Shown here piece after piece: positions 1-9,420 of a DNA stretch of 64,000 bases. The DNA is taken from assembly GCA_910575775.1 (NCBI GenBank), contig CAJTEY010000008.1:62001-126000 (forward strand), written 5' to 3'. The DNA is from Lachnospiraceae bacterium (GTDB lineage Bacteria > Bacillota > Clostridia > Lachnospirales > Lachnospiraceae). The notes beneath the pieces are model-generated. The model was not told the origin of the DNA. It saw only the letters and a program-made list of their open reading frames with translations, and made no database searches. Positions within the stretch are counted from its first letter, which is position 1; each line of letters opens with the position of its first letter. A program made the position numbers and the translations under genes.

Positions 1-626
1 ATGTTGACTTTCATACTGCTTAAAATGAGAGGCACGGAGCTTGGCAGTATCACTTTGGTGAGGGCGTCCCTGCGGCTGCCGCCCAGCGTATAGATCAGCT
101 TGCACATTTCCGGGTCCACCTGGCAGAAGCCGGTGTAGAGGCTGATGATGGAACCGAAAACAGCTACGGAGATACCGGCAACGATGATGGTGTTTGTTCC
201 CGTGCCAAGCCAGACAATGAGCAGCGGCGCGAGGGCGGATTTCGGCAGGGCGTTTAGGACGACGAGGTAAGGTTCCAGAATTTCGGAGAGGCTGTTCTGA
301 TACCATAGCAAGGTGGCGGCAAGGAGACTTAAGAGCGTAACCAGAAAGAAACTCGCGATTGTTTCAAACAGGGTAACGCCGGTGTGGGCGAAGAAGGAGT
401 GATCCGCAAGCATCTGCCAGAGATATTTCACAATGCCGGATGGACTGCTGAAAAAGAAAGGGTCTATCCAGCCGAGTCTTGCGGCCATTTCCCACAATCC
501 GAGAAAGAGGAGAAGAAGGAAAAATCTGCCGAGTGTGATCCGATGGTGGTGCCTGTGGTGGGCGCGCAGGAAATTTTCCTGCTGTGCGGAGACAGGCGGC
601 GAAGTCTTATGCAATTGTCTTGTCAT
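1..626 (-). CDS. ABC importer permease, SsuC/TauC type (3' end outside window)
   Basis: Membrane channel subunit of an ABC importer; 208 codons are visible and the C-terminus runs off the window. The ATG at 626-624 follows GGAGGTG by seven bases and overlaps the end of the ATPase gene by 20 bases, so the two are probably translationally coupled. After a basic, His-rich N-terminus come several hydrophobic segments, and near the visible end a cytoplasmic EAA-type loop (GGSRRDALTKVILPSS) of the kind that docks on the ATPase. The family imports nitrate, sulfonates, taurine or thiamine-pyrimidine precursors. The binding protein is not in the window, so the substrate is open. Confidence 0.85.
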   Translation of the reverse strand, partial: MTRQLHKTSPPVSAQQENFLRAHHRHHHRITLGRFFLLLLFLGLWEMAARLGWIDPFFFSSPSGIVKYLWQMLADHSFFAHTGVTLFETIASFFLVTLLSLLAATLLWYQNSLSEILEPYLVVLNALPKSALAPLLIVWLGTGTNTIIVAGISVAVFGSIISLYTGFCQVDPEMCKLIYTLGGSRRDALTKVILPSSVPLILSSMKVN

Positions 627-1395
627 CGGTTAACACCTCCCATAATTGATTAAAGTATTCCTGATAGGCGGCGGTGCCGCGGACAGCCAGCGGGTCTTCC
701 CGGCCTATTTCATAGCGGATTTCCATTTCACGCTTGACTCCTGCAGGACGTCTGGAGAGAACGATCACCCGGTCCGCCAGTGTGATGGCTTCGGAGAGAT
801 CGTGGGTGATTAACAGTGCGGTCTTTCCTGTCTCGCGGATGATGTTTGCGATGTCTGCGGAGACGGAGAGTCTGGTCTGGAAATCAAGGGCGCTGAAAGG
901 TTCGTCCAGAAGAAGAAGATCCGGGTGGACGGCCATTGTGCGGATCAGGGCGGCCCGCTGTCTCATACCGCCGGAAAGCTCGGAGGGCTTTTTATCTTTA
1001 AAACCGATAAGACCGTAGTCTTTCAGAAGTTTCAGGATATAATCGGTGTTTTCCTTTGTGAGACTGTGGGTGAGTTCCAGTCCGAGAATAACGTTCTGGT
1101 AGACCGTGCGCCATTCAAAGAGATGGTCCCTCTGCAGCATATAACCTATTTTTAAGGTGGATTCTGGGCAGTAGTCCCGGGAGGAGAGTCCCCGGTAGAG
1201 CACTTCGCCTTCCTCCGGGGCGAGCAGTCCCGCAATGATGGACAGAAGTGTGGATTTGCCACAGCCGCTCGGGCCTACGACAGCTGCGAAGCTCCCTTCG
1301 GAAATCTGCAGATTGATGTGCGAAAGTGCGGGGGTTTCTGCCTTCAGATTGTGATAGGAGTAGGAAACATCCCGCAGAGAAAGTATTGGCTGCAT
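607..1395 (-). CDS. ABC importer ATP-binding protein, SsuB/TauB type
   Basis: Cytoplasmic ATPase that would power the permease encoded just downstream. It is 262 aa, normal for the family. Walker A (GPSGCGKST, about residues 41-49), Q-loop, signature LSGGMRQR, Walker B LLLLDEPFSALD and the switch histidine (LLITHD) are all intact. The start is supported by TAAGGAGG seven bases upstream. It is first in the visible minus-strand operon and divergent from argH across 180 bp; I found no convincing sigma-A promoter or TPP riboswitch in that gap. Family is certain; the substrate (sulfonate, nitrate, pyrimidine and others) cannot be told from the ATPase. Confidence 0.9.
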   Translation of the reverse strand: MQPILSLRDVSYSYHNLKAETPALSHINLQISEGSFAAVVGPSGCGKSTLLSIIAGLLAPEEGEVLYRGLSSRDYCPESTLKIGYMLQRDHLFEWRTVYQNVILGLELTHSLTKENTDYILKLLKDYGLIGFKDKKPSELSGGMRQRAALIRTMAVHPDLLLLDEPFSALDFQTRLSVSADIANIIRETGKTALLITHDLSEAITLADRVIVLSRRPAGVKREMEIRYEIGREDPLAVRGTAAYQEYFNQLWEVLTDDKTIA

Positions 1396-1511
1396 AGAAA
1401 ATGCCTCCTTATGTAGTTAACGACATCCTGTTTTTCGAGAACCGAAATCTTATGGGCCGTTTACTACGAGTATAGAATATTGTATGACGGGTAAGAAAAT
1501 ATGTGTTCTGA

Positions 1512-1540
1512 TTGAAAACAAAACAGATTTATGATATCAT
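1512..1540 (+). promoter_or_regulatory. Candidate sigma-A promoter of argH
   Basis: TTGAAA, 17 bases, TATCAT, ending 35 bases before the argH start codon. It is the best-spaced hexamer pair in the argH leader. Confidence 0.5.
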
Positions 1541-1575
1541 CAAATTTAGATTTAATTAAAATGGAGGTTATGAGC

Positions 1576-3015
1576 ATGGCGCAGTTGTGGGGCGGACGTT
1601 TCACGAAGGAGACGGATCAGCTTGTATATAATTTTAACGCGTCGGTCTCCTTTGACCAGAAATTTTTCCGGCAGGATATTGAGGGCAGTATTGTACATAC
1701 GATTATGCTTGCCAAACAGGGAATTTTGACGAAAGAGGAGAAAGACGAAATCTTAAAAGGACTTACCGGGATCAGGCAGGATGTGGAGGACGGAAAGCTT
1801 ACGATCACGGAGGAGTACGAGGATATCCACAGCTTTGTGGAGGCCAATCTGATCGGGCGGATCGGTGATGTGGGGAAAAAGCTGCACACGGGCAGGAGCC
1901 GGAACGATCAGGTGGCGCTCGACATGAGGCTGTATACGAGACTGGAAGTGCTGAACACAGATACTTTATTGAAGGAACTTTTGCAGACGCTTCTGGGGAT
2001 CATGGAGGAACATACACAGACTTACATGCCAGGTTTTACCCATCTGCAGAAAGCGCAGCCGGTGACGCTTGCGCACCATGTCGGTGCTTACTTTGAGATG
2101 TTTAAGCGGGACAGATCGAGGCTGAAGGATATTTTTTACCGCATGAATTACTGTCCGCTGGGAGCGGGGGCGTTAGCGGGGACAACTTATCCTCTGGACA
2201 GGGCGTACACGGCATCGCTTCTCGGTTTTGAGGGGCCAACCTTAAACAGCATGGATTCGGTGTCCGACAGGGACTATCTGATTGAATTTTTGTCGGCTCT
2301 TTCCACGATTATGATGCATCTGAGCCGTTTCTGTGAAGAGATCATAATATGGAATTCCAATGAATACCGTTTTGTGGAGATCGACGATGCCTATTCCACG
2401 GGAAGCAGCATTATGCCCCAGAAGAAAAACCCGGACATCGCGGAACTGGTGCGGGGAAAGACGGGACGTGTCTATGGGGCGCTGATTTCTATTCTGACAA
2501 CCATGAAGGGGATTCCCCTTGCATATAATAAAGATATGCAGGAGGATAAGGAACTGACCTTTGATGCCATTGACACGGTGAAGGGCTGTCTGGCATTGTT
2601 TGAGGGTATGATCCGCACCATGAAGTTCAATAAGGACGTGATGGAGAAGAGCGCGGCGATGGGCTTCACCAACGCCACAGACGCTGCAGATTATCTGGTA
2701 GGAAAGGGCGTGCCCTTTAGAGATGCCCACGGCATCATCGGCAGGCTGGTGCTTTTCTGTATTGAAAAGAACAGCAGCATTGATGAGCTTTCCATAGAAG
2801 AGCTAAAGGATATCAGCCCTGTTTTTGAGGAGGATGTCTATCAGGCCATCAGCTTGAAGACGTGCGTGGAAAAGAGGCTGACGATCGGTGCGCCGGGGCC
2901 GGAGGCCATGCGGGAAGTGATACGGATGCACAGGGAGTATCTGACGAAGGACTGGCAGGATGAGGATGACATGTTTGGCGGGATGCTTGGCGAAACAATG
3001 GATAAGGAAAGATAG
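1576..3015 (+). CDS. argH: Argininosuccinate lyase
   Basis: Splits argininosuccinate into arginine and fumarate, the last step of arginine synthesis; cytoplasmic homotetramer of the fumarase/aspartase superfamily. The start at MAQLWGGRF is chosen because GGAGG lies eight bases upstream; an ATG six bases earlier is too close to that site. At 479 aa it is full length. The superfamily signature with the catalytic serine loop (GSSIMPQKKNPD, Ser277/278) is intact, as are the N-terminal WGGRF and the TGRSRNDQV substrate-binding block. The asd gene follows after 34 bp, so arginine and aspartate-family synthesis may be co-transcribed here. No other arg gene is in the window. Confidence 0.97.
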   Translation: MAQLWGGRFTKETDQLVYNFNASVSFDQKFFRQDIEGSIVHTIMLAKQGILTKEEKDEILKGLTGIRQDVEDGKLTITEEYEDIHSFVEANLIGRIGDVGKKLHTGRSRNDQVALDMRLYTRLEVLNTDTLLKELLQTLLGIMEEHTQTYMPGFTHLQKAQPVTLAHHVGAYFEMFKRDRSRLKDIFYRMNYCPLGAGALAGTTYPLDRAYTASLLGFEGPTLNSMDSVSDRDYLIEFLSALSTIMMHLSRFCEEIIIWNSNEYRFVEIDDAYSTGSSIMPQKKNPDIAELVRGKTGRVYGALISILTTMKGIPLAYNKDMQEDKELTFDAIDTVKGCLALFEGMIRTMKFNKDVMEKSAAMGFTNATDAADYLVGKGVPFRDAHGIIGRLVLFCIEKNSSIDELSIEELKDISPVFEEDVYQAISLKTCVEKRLTIGAPGPEAMREVIRMHREYLTKDWQDEDDMFGGMLGETMDKER

Positions 3016-3049
3016 AAAAATCACACGGATTAAGGAGGAGTGAGCTATT

Positions 3050-4135
3050 ATGAGTGAGAAGTTGAAGGTAGGAATTTTAGGTGGCACGGGTATGGTAGGG
3101 CAGCGTTTTATCGCCCTTTTGGAGAACCATCCCTGGTTTGAGGTGACTACGATCGCGGCGAGTCCCCGGTCTGCCGGCAAGCCTTACGAGGAGGCAGTGG
3201 GAGACAGATGGAAGATGGATACGCCCATGCCCGAGGCGGTAAAGAAGATTGTGGTCAAGAACGTGAATGAGGTTGCGGAAGTCGCGGCGGAGGTGGATTT
3301 CGTCTTTTCTGCGGTGGATATGACCAAGGACGAGATCAAAAAGATCGAGGAAGAGTACGCGAAGACAGAGACGCCTGTGGTTTCCAACAACAGCGCACAC
3401 CGCTGGACACCCGATGTACCTATGGTAGTGCCGGAGATCAACCCGGAACATTTTGACGTGATCGAGTTTCAGAAAAAGAGACTTGGCACGAAACGGGGAT
3501 TTATTGCTGTGAAGCCGAACTGCTCGATTCAGAGTTATGCGCCGGTGCTCACCGCGTGGAAGGAGTTTGAGCCTTACGAGGTGGTGGCGACTACCTATCA
3601 GGCAATTTCCGGCGCGGGCAAGACCTTTAAGGACTGGCCGGAGATGGTGGAGAACGTGATTCCATACATCGGCGGCGAGGAGGAGAAGAGTGAGAAGGAG
3701 CCGCTTCGGATCTGGGGACAGATTGTGGACGGCGAGATTGTACCGGCGGCAAGTCCGGTAATTACCTGTCAGTGCATCCGTGTGCCTGTGTTAAACGGCC
3801 ATACAGCGGCGGTATTTGTGAAATTCAGGAAAAAGCCTACGAAAGAGCAGCTTGTGGAGAAGCTGGTGCAGTTTAAGGGGCTGCCTCAGGAATTGGAGCT
3901 TCCAAGTGCGCCGAAGCAGTTTATCCGGGTGATGGAGGAGGACAACCGCCCGCAGGTGAAGCTGGATGTGGATTATGAGAACGGTATGGGAATCAGTGTG
4001 GGACGTATCCGTGAGGACAGCGTGTATGACTGGAAGTTCGTGGGACTTTCCCACAATACCGTGCGCGGCGCGGCTGGGGGAGCTGTACTCTGCGCAGAGA
4101 CATTGAAGGCGAAAGGGTATATTTCAAAAAAATAA
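3050..4135 (+). CDS. asd: Aspartate-semialdehyde dehydrogenase
   Basis: NADPH-dependent reduction of aspartyl phosphate to aspartate semialdehyde, the branch point to lysine/diaminopimelate, threonine and methionine. The protein is 361 aa with N-terminal nucleotide-binding GGTGMVGQ and the active-site cysteine in VKPNCSIQSY (Cys158). The latter form and the length fit the archaeal/fungal-type branch rather than the shorter E. coli/Bacillus forms. AAGGAGGAG precedes the ATG. It follows argH closely with the same strand and base composition. No clear terminator separates it from the signalling gene downstream. Confidence 0.95.
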   Translation: MSEKLKVGILGGTGMVGQRFIALLENHPWFEVTTIAASPRSAGKPYEEAVGDRWKMDTPMPEAVKKIVVKNVNEVAEVAAEVDFVFSAVDMTKDEIKKIEEEYAKTETPVVSNNSAHRWTPDVPMVVPEINPEHFDVIEFQKKRLGTKRGFIAVKPNCSIQSYAPVLTAWKEFEPYEVVATTYQAISGAGKTFKDWPEMVENVIPYIGGEEEKSEKEPLRIWGQIVDGEIVPAASPVITCQCIRVPVLNGHTAAVFVKFRKKPTKEQLVEKLVQFKGLPQELELPSAPKQFIRVMEEDNRPQVKLDVDYENGMGISVGRIREDSVYDWKFVGLSHNTVRGAAGGAVLCAETLKAKGYISKK

Positions 4136-4185
4136 GGGTGTTTGATAAGGGAACTGTAAACACAGATGATGATATGAGGGGAGGG

Positions 4186-4208
4186 GCGCCGTCTGGGGAG
4201 AACGGCGC
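4186..4208 (+). other. GC-rich hairpin in the leader of the GGDEF-EAL gene
   Basis: Perfect 7-bp inverted repeat GCGCCGT / ACGGCGC around a nine-base loop, ending nine bases before the proposed GTG start. There is no T-run, so it is not an obvious terminator. It might affect initiation of the downstream gene. Confidence 0.45.
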
Positions 4209-4217
4209 GCGTACACG

Positions 4218-5966
4218 GTGATAAGCACGGAGAACAATGAGAGGGGAAACGGGACACAGCAGTTTGCGCAGGAGTATGAAAAACTTCGTCAGGACGAGAA
4301 AATGCTCCGGCTGTTGTGTGAGACGTCAAGCAGCGCGTTTATTTATTACAATTATAAGGAAGACCGGGTTGAGACGTTAGGAAGCTGGGATTATTTCTTT
4401 GATTTTTCTGTCTCTGATATGAATGATTTGACAAAACTCTATGACAGAGTGGAGGAACAGTATGAAATTCCGCTCAAGGAAGGGCTGTTTATTGAAAAAC
4501 AGAAGAGGGACAGAGAAAACTTTGAGATAAAGGTGAAAGAGAGCCGTCTCTGTATCGAGGTGGAGGTAAACGTTGTCTATGATTCTGAGGGGAACCCGGC
4601 GGATAAAATCATACGGTTTAAGGATGTGACCAAATTAGCGGCCCAGAAGGATGAGCTTATCTACATGGCCTATTACGATGTTCTGACGGGACTTTATAAC
4701 CGAAACTATTTTGTAAGGCTTTTGGGAGAGCTTCTGCGCCGCGCGGAAAAGGAAACGAAAAAAGTAGCGGTGATGTTCATGGATTTTGATGATTTCCGCA
4801 GAGTCAATGACGGCATGGGCATTATAGCCGGGGACGAACTGGTGCAGCTTTTTGGTCAATATCTGACTGGTCTGATGAACAGCAATGTGATCGTTTCCCA
4901 TTTCAGTACGGATATTTACTGTATCGGGATCTATGATCCCTGTGGGGCAAGAAGCGTGGACACGATTTACCGTGTCATCAGGGAGCGACTGAAAAAACCG
5001 TTTAAAATGATGGACGGACAGGAGGTCACCATGACGGTGAGCGTGGGGGTGTCCGAATACCCGGAGGCGGCGCTTGGGACATTGGAATTGATCAATTGCG
5101 CAGAGATTGTCATGTTTAAGGCGAAGAGCGGCGGAAAGGATAAAATCCAGTATTTTGAGGGTGCGATTCTGGAAAAATTTCTGCAGACTGTGGCCATTCA
5201 GAACAAACTGAAAGAGGTTGTGTTTGAGCAGAACTTTACCATGTATTTTCAGCCTCAGTATTATGCCGAAAATGGAAAATTCCGCGGTGTGGAGGCGCTG
5301 ATCCGCTGGAGGGACAACAAAGGGGATATGATAAGTCCCGCAGTTTTTATTCCGATCGCGGAAAAGAACGGAACCATCGTGCCGATTGGGAACTGGGTGA
5401 TAGAAAAGAGTGTGCAGACTTATGCCCAGTGGCGCGATAAATATCATTATCCGCTGATCCTATCCTTGAATGTCTCGGCGGTACAGTGCAAGAAGCATGA
5501 CTTTACAGACTGTCTGATGCAGATTCTGGAAAGATACGATGTTTCTCCGGGTGAGATAGAAATTGAAGTGACGGAAACCATTTTGATAGAAGATTTTGAT
5601 GAGATAAGTGAACGGCTGGGCGAGTTGAAAAATGCAGGGGTGAAAATTTCGCTGGATGACTTCGGTACAGGATTTTCTTCTCTGGCCTATTTAAAAGGGC
5701 TGCCGATCAACACGCTGAAAATTGATAAAACTTTCGTGGATACCCTTCTTACGGACAGGAATACAAAGATTATTACGGAATCCATCATTTATATGGTGAA
5801 ACGTCTGGGATATGAAACGATTGCGGAAGGTGTGGAGACCAGGGAGCAGTTTCAGTATCTGAAAGAGCTGGAATGCGATATGATTCAGGGATATTATATG
5901 GGCAGACCGATGCCGGCGCAAGGCATAGCGGATATACTTGAGAAATTGACAGCGAAGGTAGGATAA
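4218..5966 (+). CDS. PAS-like, degenerate GGDEF, intact EAL: c-di-GMP phosphodiesterase
   Basis: Predicted to hydrolyse cyclic di-GMP. Order: PAS-like sensor (residues about 30-140), GGDEF fold (about 150-310), EAL domain (about 325-575). The GGDEF loop reads STDIY where GGDEF is expected, so cyclase activity is probably lost. The EAL domain keeps its key blocks: VEALIRW, LNVSAVQ, VTETILIED, SLDDFGTGFSSL and IAEGVET. There are no membrane segments, so a cytoplasmic sensor-effector is likely. The GTG start is uncertain because no strong SD is present and no in-frame ATG lies close downstream. An ATPase gene follows after 13 bp and may share the transcript. Confidence 0.85.
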   Translation: MISTENNERGNGTQQFAQEYEKLRQDEKMLRLLCETSSSAFIYYNYKEDRVETLGSWDYFFDFSVSDMNDLTKLYDRVEEQYEIPLKEGLFIEKQKRDRENFEIKVKESRLCIEVEVNVVYDSEGNPADKIIRFKDVTKLAAQKDELIYMAYYDVLTGLYNRNYFVRLLGELLRRAEKETKKVAVMFMDFDDFRRVNDGMGIIAGDELVQLFGQYLTGLMNSNVIVSHFSTDIYCIGIYDPCGARSVDTIYRVIRERLKKPFKMMDGQEVTMTVSVGVSEYPEAALGTLELINCAEIVMFKAKSGGKDKIQYFEGAILEKFLQTVAIQNKLKEVVFEQNFTMYFQPQYYAENGKFRGVEALIRWRDNKGDMISPAVFIPIAEKNGTIVPIGNWVIEKSVQTYAQWRDKYHYPLILSLNVSAVQCKKHDFTDCLMQILERYDVSPGEIEIEVTETILIEDFDEISERLGELKNAGVKISLDDFGTGFSSLAYLKGLPINTLKIDKTFVDTLLTDRNTKIITESIIYMVKRLGYETIAEGVETREQFQYLKELECDMIQGYYMGRPMPAQGIADILEKLTAKVG

Positions 5967-5979
5967 GGCGGACAGGACT

Positions 5980-7341
5980 ATGTTACTGGGAAGAACAACA
6001 GAACTTGGTTATCTAAATAATTATTATGACAGAGACGGCAGTCAGATTCTGATTGTTTACGGACAGAAACATATCGGTAAGACCGCGCTTGTAAAGGAGT
6101 TTATGAAGGACCGTCCGGGGTACTATTACCTTGCCAGCGCCTGCTCGGAGAGAGAACAGGCATACCTGTGGGGCAGACAGCTTACCCATGACGGCTATGT
6201 GGTAGATAAATTTCCGACCTTTCAGGAAATATTTGAAAAACTGGCCCATCGCGTGACAGGGAAAAAGGTGCTGGTGATTGACGAATTTCAGAATATTGTG
6301 CGCGCCAGTGATGCCTTTATGAAGGATCTGGTGGCTTTTGTGCACAGTCAGTGGAACCGGGACGATGTGATGGTAATTCTGGTGAGTTCCTCGATCGGGT
6401 GGATTGAAAACAGCATGATAACCCGGATAGGGGAGGCAGCTTATGAGCTTTCAGGCCTTCTTAAGATTAAGGAGATGCCTTTTGCAGATCTGGTGGAACG
6501 GTTTCCGAATTTCCGCATTGAAGAGTGCGTGGAAGCCTATGCCATTTTGGGAGGGATTCCCGGGCTGTGGAATCAGTTTGATGACAGATTGACGATCCAG
6601 CAGAACATCTGCCGCAACATTCTTGACTGCAACAGCTTTCTCTTTGAGGAGGGGGAGCGCATTCTCACGGAACAACTCAGAGAACCGGGAGTCTATAACA
6701 CGATTATGGCATCTATCGCCGCAGGAGATCACAAGCTGAACGATCTCCATCTGCACACCGAATTTTCACGGGCGAAGATCAGTGTTTATCTGAAAAATCT
6801 GATTGAGCTGGAGCTGGTGGAGAAGGTGTTTTCCTATGATACAGCGGGAAAGGAGAATGTGCAGAAGGGAATTTATCGAATCAGCCATCCGTTCGTTGAT
6901 TTTTATTATACCTATATGTATCCGCACCTGAGTGATCTGCAGATGCTCTCGGTGGGTGAGTTCTATAATCACTATATCATGCGGGACTTCAGACGCTATG
7001 TGTCCGGCTACTTCAAACAAGTTTGCAGGCAGCACCTGGCGCGGCTTGGAGAACGTCACAGGCTTCCTATCCAATGCGGAGCCATCGGGGAGTGGATTGG
7101 CAAGGTGGGCGCTCTGGATATCATTGCCCAGGATGAGGAAGGACGCACGCTGATCGGGCTTTGTAACTGGGAAAAACCCATGACTTATGAGGATTACGAG
7201 AAGCTCCTGCTCTATGCGAAAAAAGCAAAGATCAGTGCGGACTATATTTATATGTACACGGCTTTCCGATTTGACGAGAAGCTGAATCTGGAGGCGAAGG
7301 TCAAATCGAACCTGAAGCTTGTGCAGATTTCGGATCTGTGA
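5980..7341 (+). CDS. DUF234-type AAA ATPase with a degenerate nuclease-like C-terminus
   Basis: Archaeal-ATPase-family protein, 453 aa. Walker A is GQKHIGKT (residues 28-35) and Walker B VLVIDEFQN. A winged-helix-like middle (FSRAKISVYLKNLIELELV) leads into the DUF234 tail (ISHPFVDFYY). The last part resembles the restriction-endonuclease-like fold of this family (GALDIIAQDEEGRTLIGLCNW); where relatives commonly carry GECKW this one has GLCNW, which would remove the catalytic Glu and Lys. That comparison rests on family memory, not an alignment. The cellular role of the family is unsettled; some members sit beside mobile or defence genes. It lies between a c-di-GMP gene and topB with short gaps. 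Confidence 0.8.
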   Translation: MLLGRTTELGYLNNYYDRDGSQILIVYGQKHIGKTALVKEFMKDRPGYYYLASACSEREQAYLWGRQLTHDGYVVDKFPTFQEIFEKLAHRVTGKKVLVIDEFQNIVRASDAFMKDLVAFVHSQWNRDDVMVILVSSSIGWIENSMITRIGEAAYELSGLLKIKEMPFADLVERFPNFRIEECVEAYAILGGIPGLWNQFDDRLTIQQNICRNILDCNSFLFEEGERILTEQLREPGVYNTIMASIAAGDHKLNDLHLHTEFSRAKISVYLKNLIELELVEKVFSYDTAGKENVQKGIYRISHPFVDFYYTYMYPHLSDLQMLSVGEFYNHYIMRDFRRYVSGYFKQVCRQHLARLGERHRLPIQCGAIGEWIGKVGALDIIAQDEEGRTLIGLCNWEKPMTYEDYEKLLLYAKKAKISADYIYMYTAFRFDEKLNLEAKVKSNLKLVQISDL

Positions 7342-7381
7342 GAACCGTTCAGTCAGATCGTAAAGTGACGGCAGGAGTTTT

Positions 7382-9415
7382 ATGGGAAAAAGTTTGTTTA
7401 TTGCGGAGAAACCCAGCGTGGCGAAGGAATTTGCCAAGGCTTTGAAATATAATATGAAAAACCGCGACGGCTATATGGAGTCCGAGGAGGCGGTTGTGAC
7501 CTGGTGTGTGGGACATCTGGTAACCATGAGTTACCCGGAAGTCTACGATGAGAAATATAAGAGATGGTCTTTGGAGACGATTCCCTTTATTCCGCAGGAA
7601 TTTAAGTACGAAGTCATCGACAGTGTGAAAAAGCAGTTTGGCATTGTGAGCGGACTTTTGAACAGGAAGGATGTGGAGACGATCTATGTCTGCACCGACT
7701 CCGGGCGGGAGGGCGAATATATTTACCGTCTCGTGGAACAGCAGGCCGGTGTCTCAGGGAAGGTCAGAAGGCGGGTGTGGATCGATTCCCAGACCGAGGA
7801 GGAGATCCTGCGGGGCATTAGAGAGGCGAAGGATCTTTCAGCTTACGATAATCTTTCCCACGCGGCGTATCTGCGGGCAAAAGAGGATTATCTGATGGGA
7901 ATTAATTTTTCCCGTGCCCTCACGTTGAAATACAGCTATTCTATTAAAAATTACTTAAATGCTGACAAGGCGGTGGTTTCTGTCGGCCGGGTGATGACCT
8001 GTGTGCTCGGCATGGTGGTGAACAGGGAGCGGGAGATCAGGGAGTTTGTGAAAATCCCCTTTTACCGCATTCTGATGAAGGCGGATATCGCAGGCCATGA
8101 GTGTAGTCTGGAGTGGAAGGCCGTTGAGGGATCCCGGTTTTACCAGTCCCCGAAAATTTATAAGGACAACGGCTTTCTGGAGGAAAAGGACGCGGATGCG
8201 TTTCTTGCCTTTTTGCAGGAACAGCCGGGGGAAACGCCGCTGGTGGAAAAGATCGAGCGGAAGAAAGAGACGAAGAATCCGCCTCTTTTGTACAATCTGG
8301 CGGAGCTGCAAAACGACTGCTCCAAGCTCTTTAAAATCAGTCCCGATGAGACGCTCAGGATTGCGCAGGAGCTTTATGAGAAAAAACTGACCACGTATCC
8401 CAGAACGGACGCCAGGGTTCTCTCCACGGCGGTTGCAAAGGAGATTGGTAAAAACATAAAAGGGCTGCTAAATTACCAGCCTGTGGCGGCATTTGCGGAG
8501 AAAATTCTGAGGGAAGAACGGTTTCAGGGGATTGCGAAGACAAGATATGTGAATGATAAACAGATTACGGATCACTATGCGGTTATTCCCACAGGACAGG
8601 GTCTTTCCGCGCTGAATGGTCTGCATCCGACCTCGGCGAAGGTGTACGAGATCATAGTCAGGCGGTTCTTAAGCATTTTTTATCCGGCGGCGGTCTACCA
8701 GAAGATTACTTTGACGGCAAAATGCAAGGGAGAGACCTTTGTTTCCAGCTTTAAAGTACAGGCGGAACAGGGTTATCTCGAAGTTTCGCAAAATTCTTTT
8801 GCAAGAAAGAAGGTAGAGGAGTATACTGAAAGAGAGACTGTCGATGAGGAACAGGAGACTTCCTGCGATATATCGTTCATGGAAGCGCTCGGCGCTCTGA
8901 AAAAGGGTGCGCCGCTTGACAAAAAAACGCTGGAAAAGAAGGAGGGGGAGACTTCCCCGCCCAAGCGTTACAATTCGGGAACCATGATTCTGACGATGGA
9001 AAATGCCGGACAGTTTATCGAGGATGAGGAACTGCGGGCACAGATCAAAGGTAGCGGAATCGGCACGTCTGCCACAAGGGCGGAAATATTAAAGAAGCTG
9101 GTACATATCAAATATCTGGATTTAAATAAAAAGACGCAGATTATCACGCCCACACTTTTGGGAGAGATGATTTATGAGGTGGTAGCAGGTTCGGTAAAGC
9201 CGCTCCTGGATCCAAGACTGACGGCAAGCTGGGAGAAAGGACTGACTCTTGTGGCTTCCGGGGAAATTACAGAGGAAGAGTATATGGTGAAGCTTAACGA
9301 TTTCGTGACAAGACGGACGAATTTCGTCAAGCAGATGGCCAATCAGGGCGCCCTCTACCATAGATTTCAATATGCGTCCCAGTTTTATAAAGAGGCAAAA
9401 AAGGAAAAGGGGTAA
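7382..9415 (+). CDS. topB: DNA topoisomerase III (type IA)
   Basis: Type IA topoisomerase that relaxes and decatenates DNA through a 5'-phosphotyrosine intermediate. The N-terminal Toprim domain begins KSLFIAEKPSVAKEFAKAL and holds the metal-binding DSGREGEYIY. The catalytic tyrosine is in TTYPRTDARVLS (Tyr339). GIGTSATRAEIL marks the domain closing the toroid. At 677 aa it is slightly shorter than B. subtilis TopB and ends without C-terminal zinc-ribbon cysteines, common in the TopB branch. GGCAGGAG precedes the ATG. It could be the housekeeping enzyme or a copy acquired with a mobile element; flanking genes show no conjugation functions. Confidence 0.95.
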   Translation: MGKSLFIAEKPSVAKEFAKALKYNMKNRDGYMESEEAVVTWCVGHLVTMSYPEVYDEKYKRWSLETIPFIPQEFKYEVIDSVKKQFGIVSGLLNRKDVETIYVCTDSGREGEYIYRLVEQQAGVSGKVRRRVWIDSQTEEEILRGIREAKDLSAYDNLSHAAYLRAKEDYLMGINFSRALTLKYSYSIKNYLNADKAVVSVGRVMTCVLGMVVNREREIREFVKIPFYRILMKADIAGHECSLEWKAVEGSRFYQSPKIYKDNGFLEEKDADAFLAFLQEQPGETPLVEKIERKKETKNPPLLYNLAELQNDCSKLFKISPDETLRIAQELYEKKLTTYPRTDARVLSTAVAKEIGKNIKGLLNYQPVAAFAEKILREERFQGIAKTRYVNDKQITDHYAVIPTGQGLSALNGLHPTSAKVYEIIVRRFLSIFYPAAVYQKITLTAKCKGETFVSSFKVQAEQGYLEVSQNSFARKKVEEYTERETVDEEQETSCDISFMEALGALKKGAPLDKKTLEKKEGETSPPKRYNSGTMILTMENAGQFIEDEELRAQIKGSGIGTSATRAEILKKLVHIKYLDLNKKTQIITPTLLGEMIYEVVAGSVKPLLDPRLTASWEKGLTLVASGEITEEEYMVKLNDFVTRRTNFVKQMANQGALYHRFQYASQFYKEAKKEKG

Positions 9416-9420
9416 AAAAG

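Noticed and set aside
384..653. Short plus-strand frames over the start of the ABC permease
   Set aside because: The minus strand encodes a clear permease N-terminus with a good SD here.
1396..1575. TPP or other riboswitch in the leader of the ABC operon
   Set aside because: I could not find conserved TPP-switch pieces such as CTGAGA in this gap on either strand.
4635..5447. 270-codon minus-strand frame opposite the EAL protein
   Set aside because: Shadow of a confident coding gene; composition is that of reverse-complemented codons.
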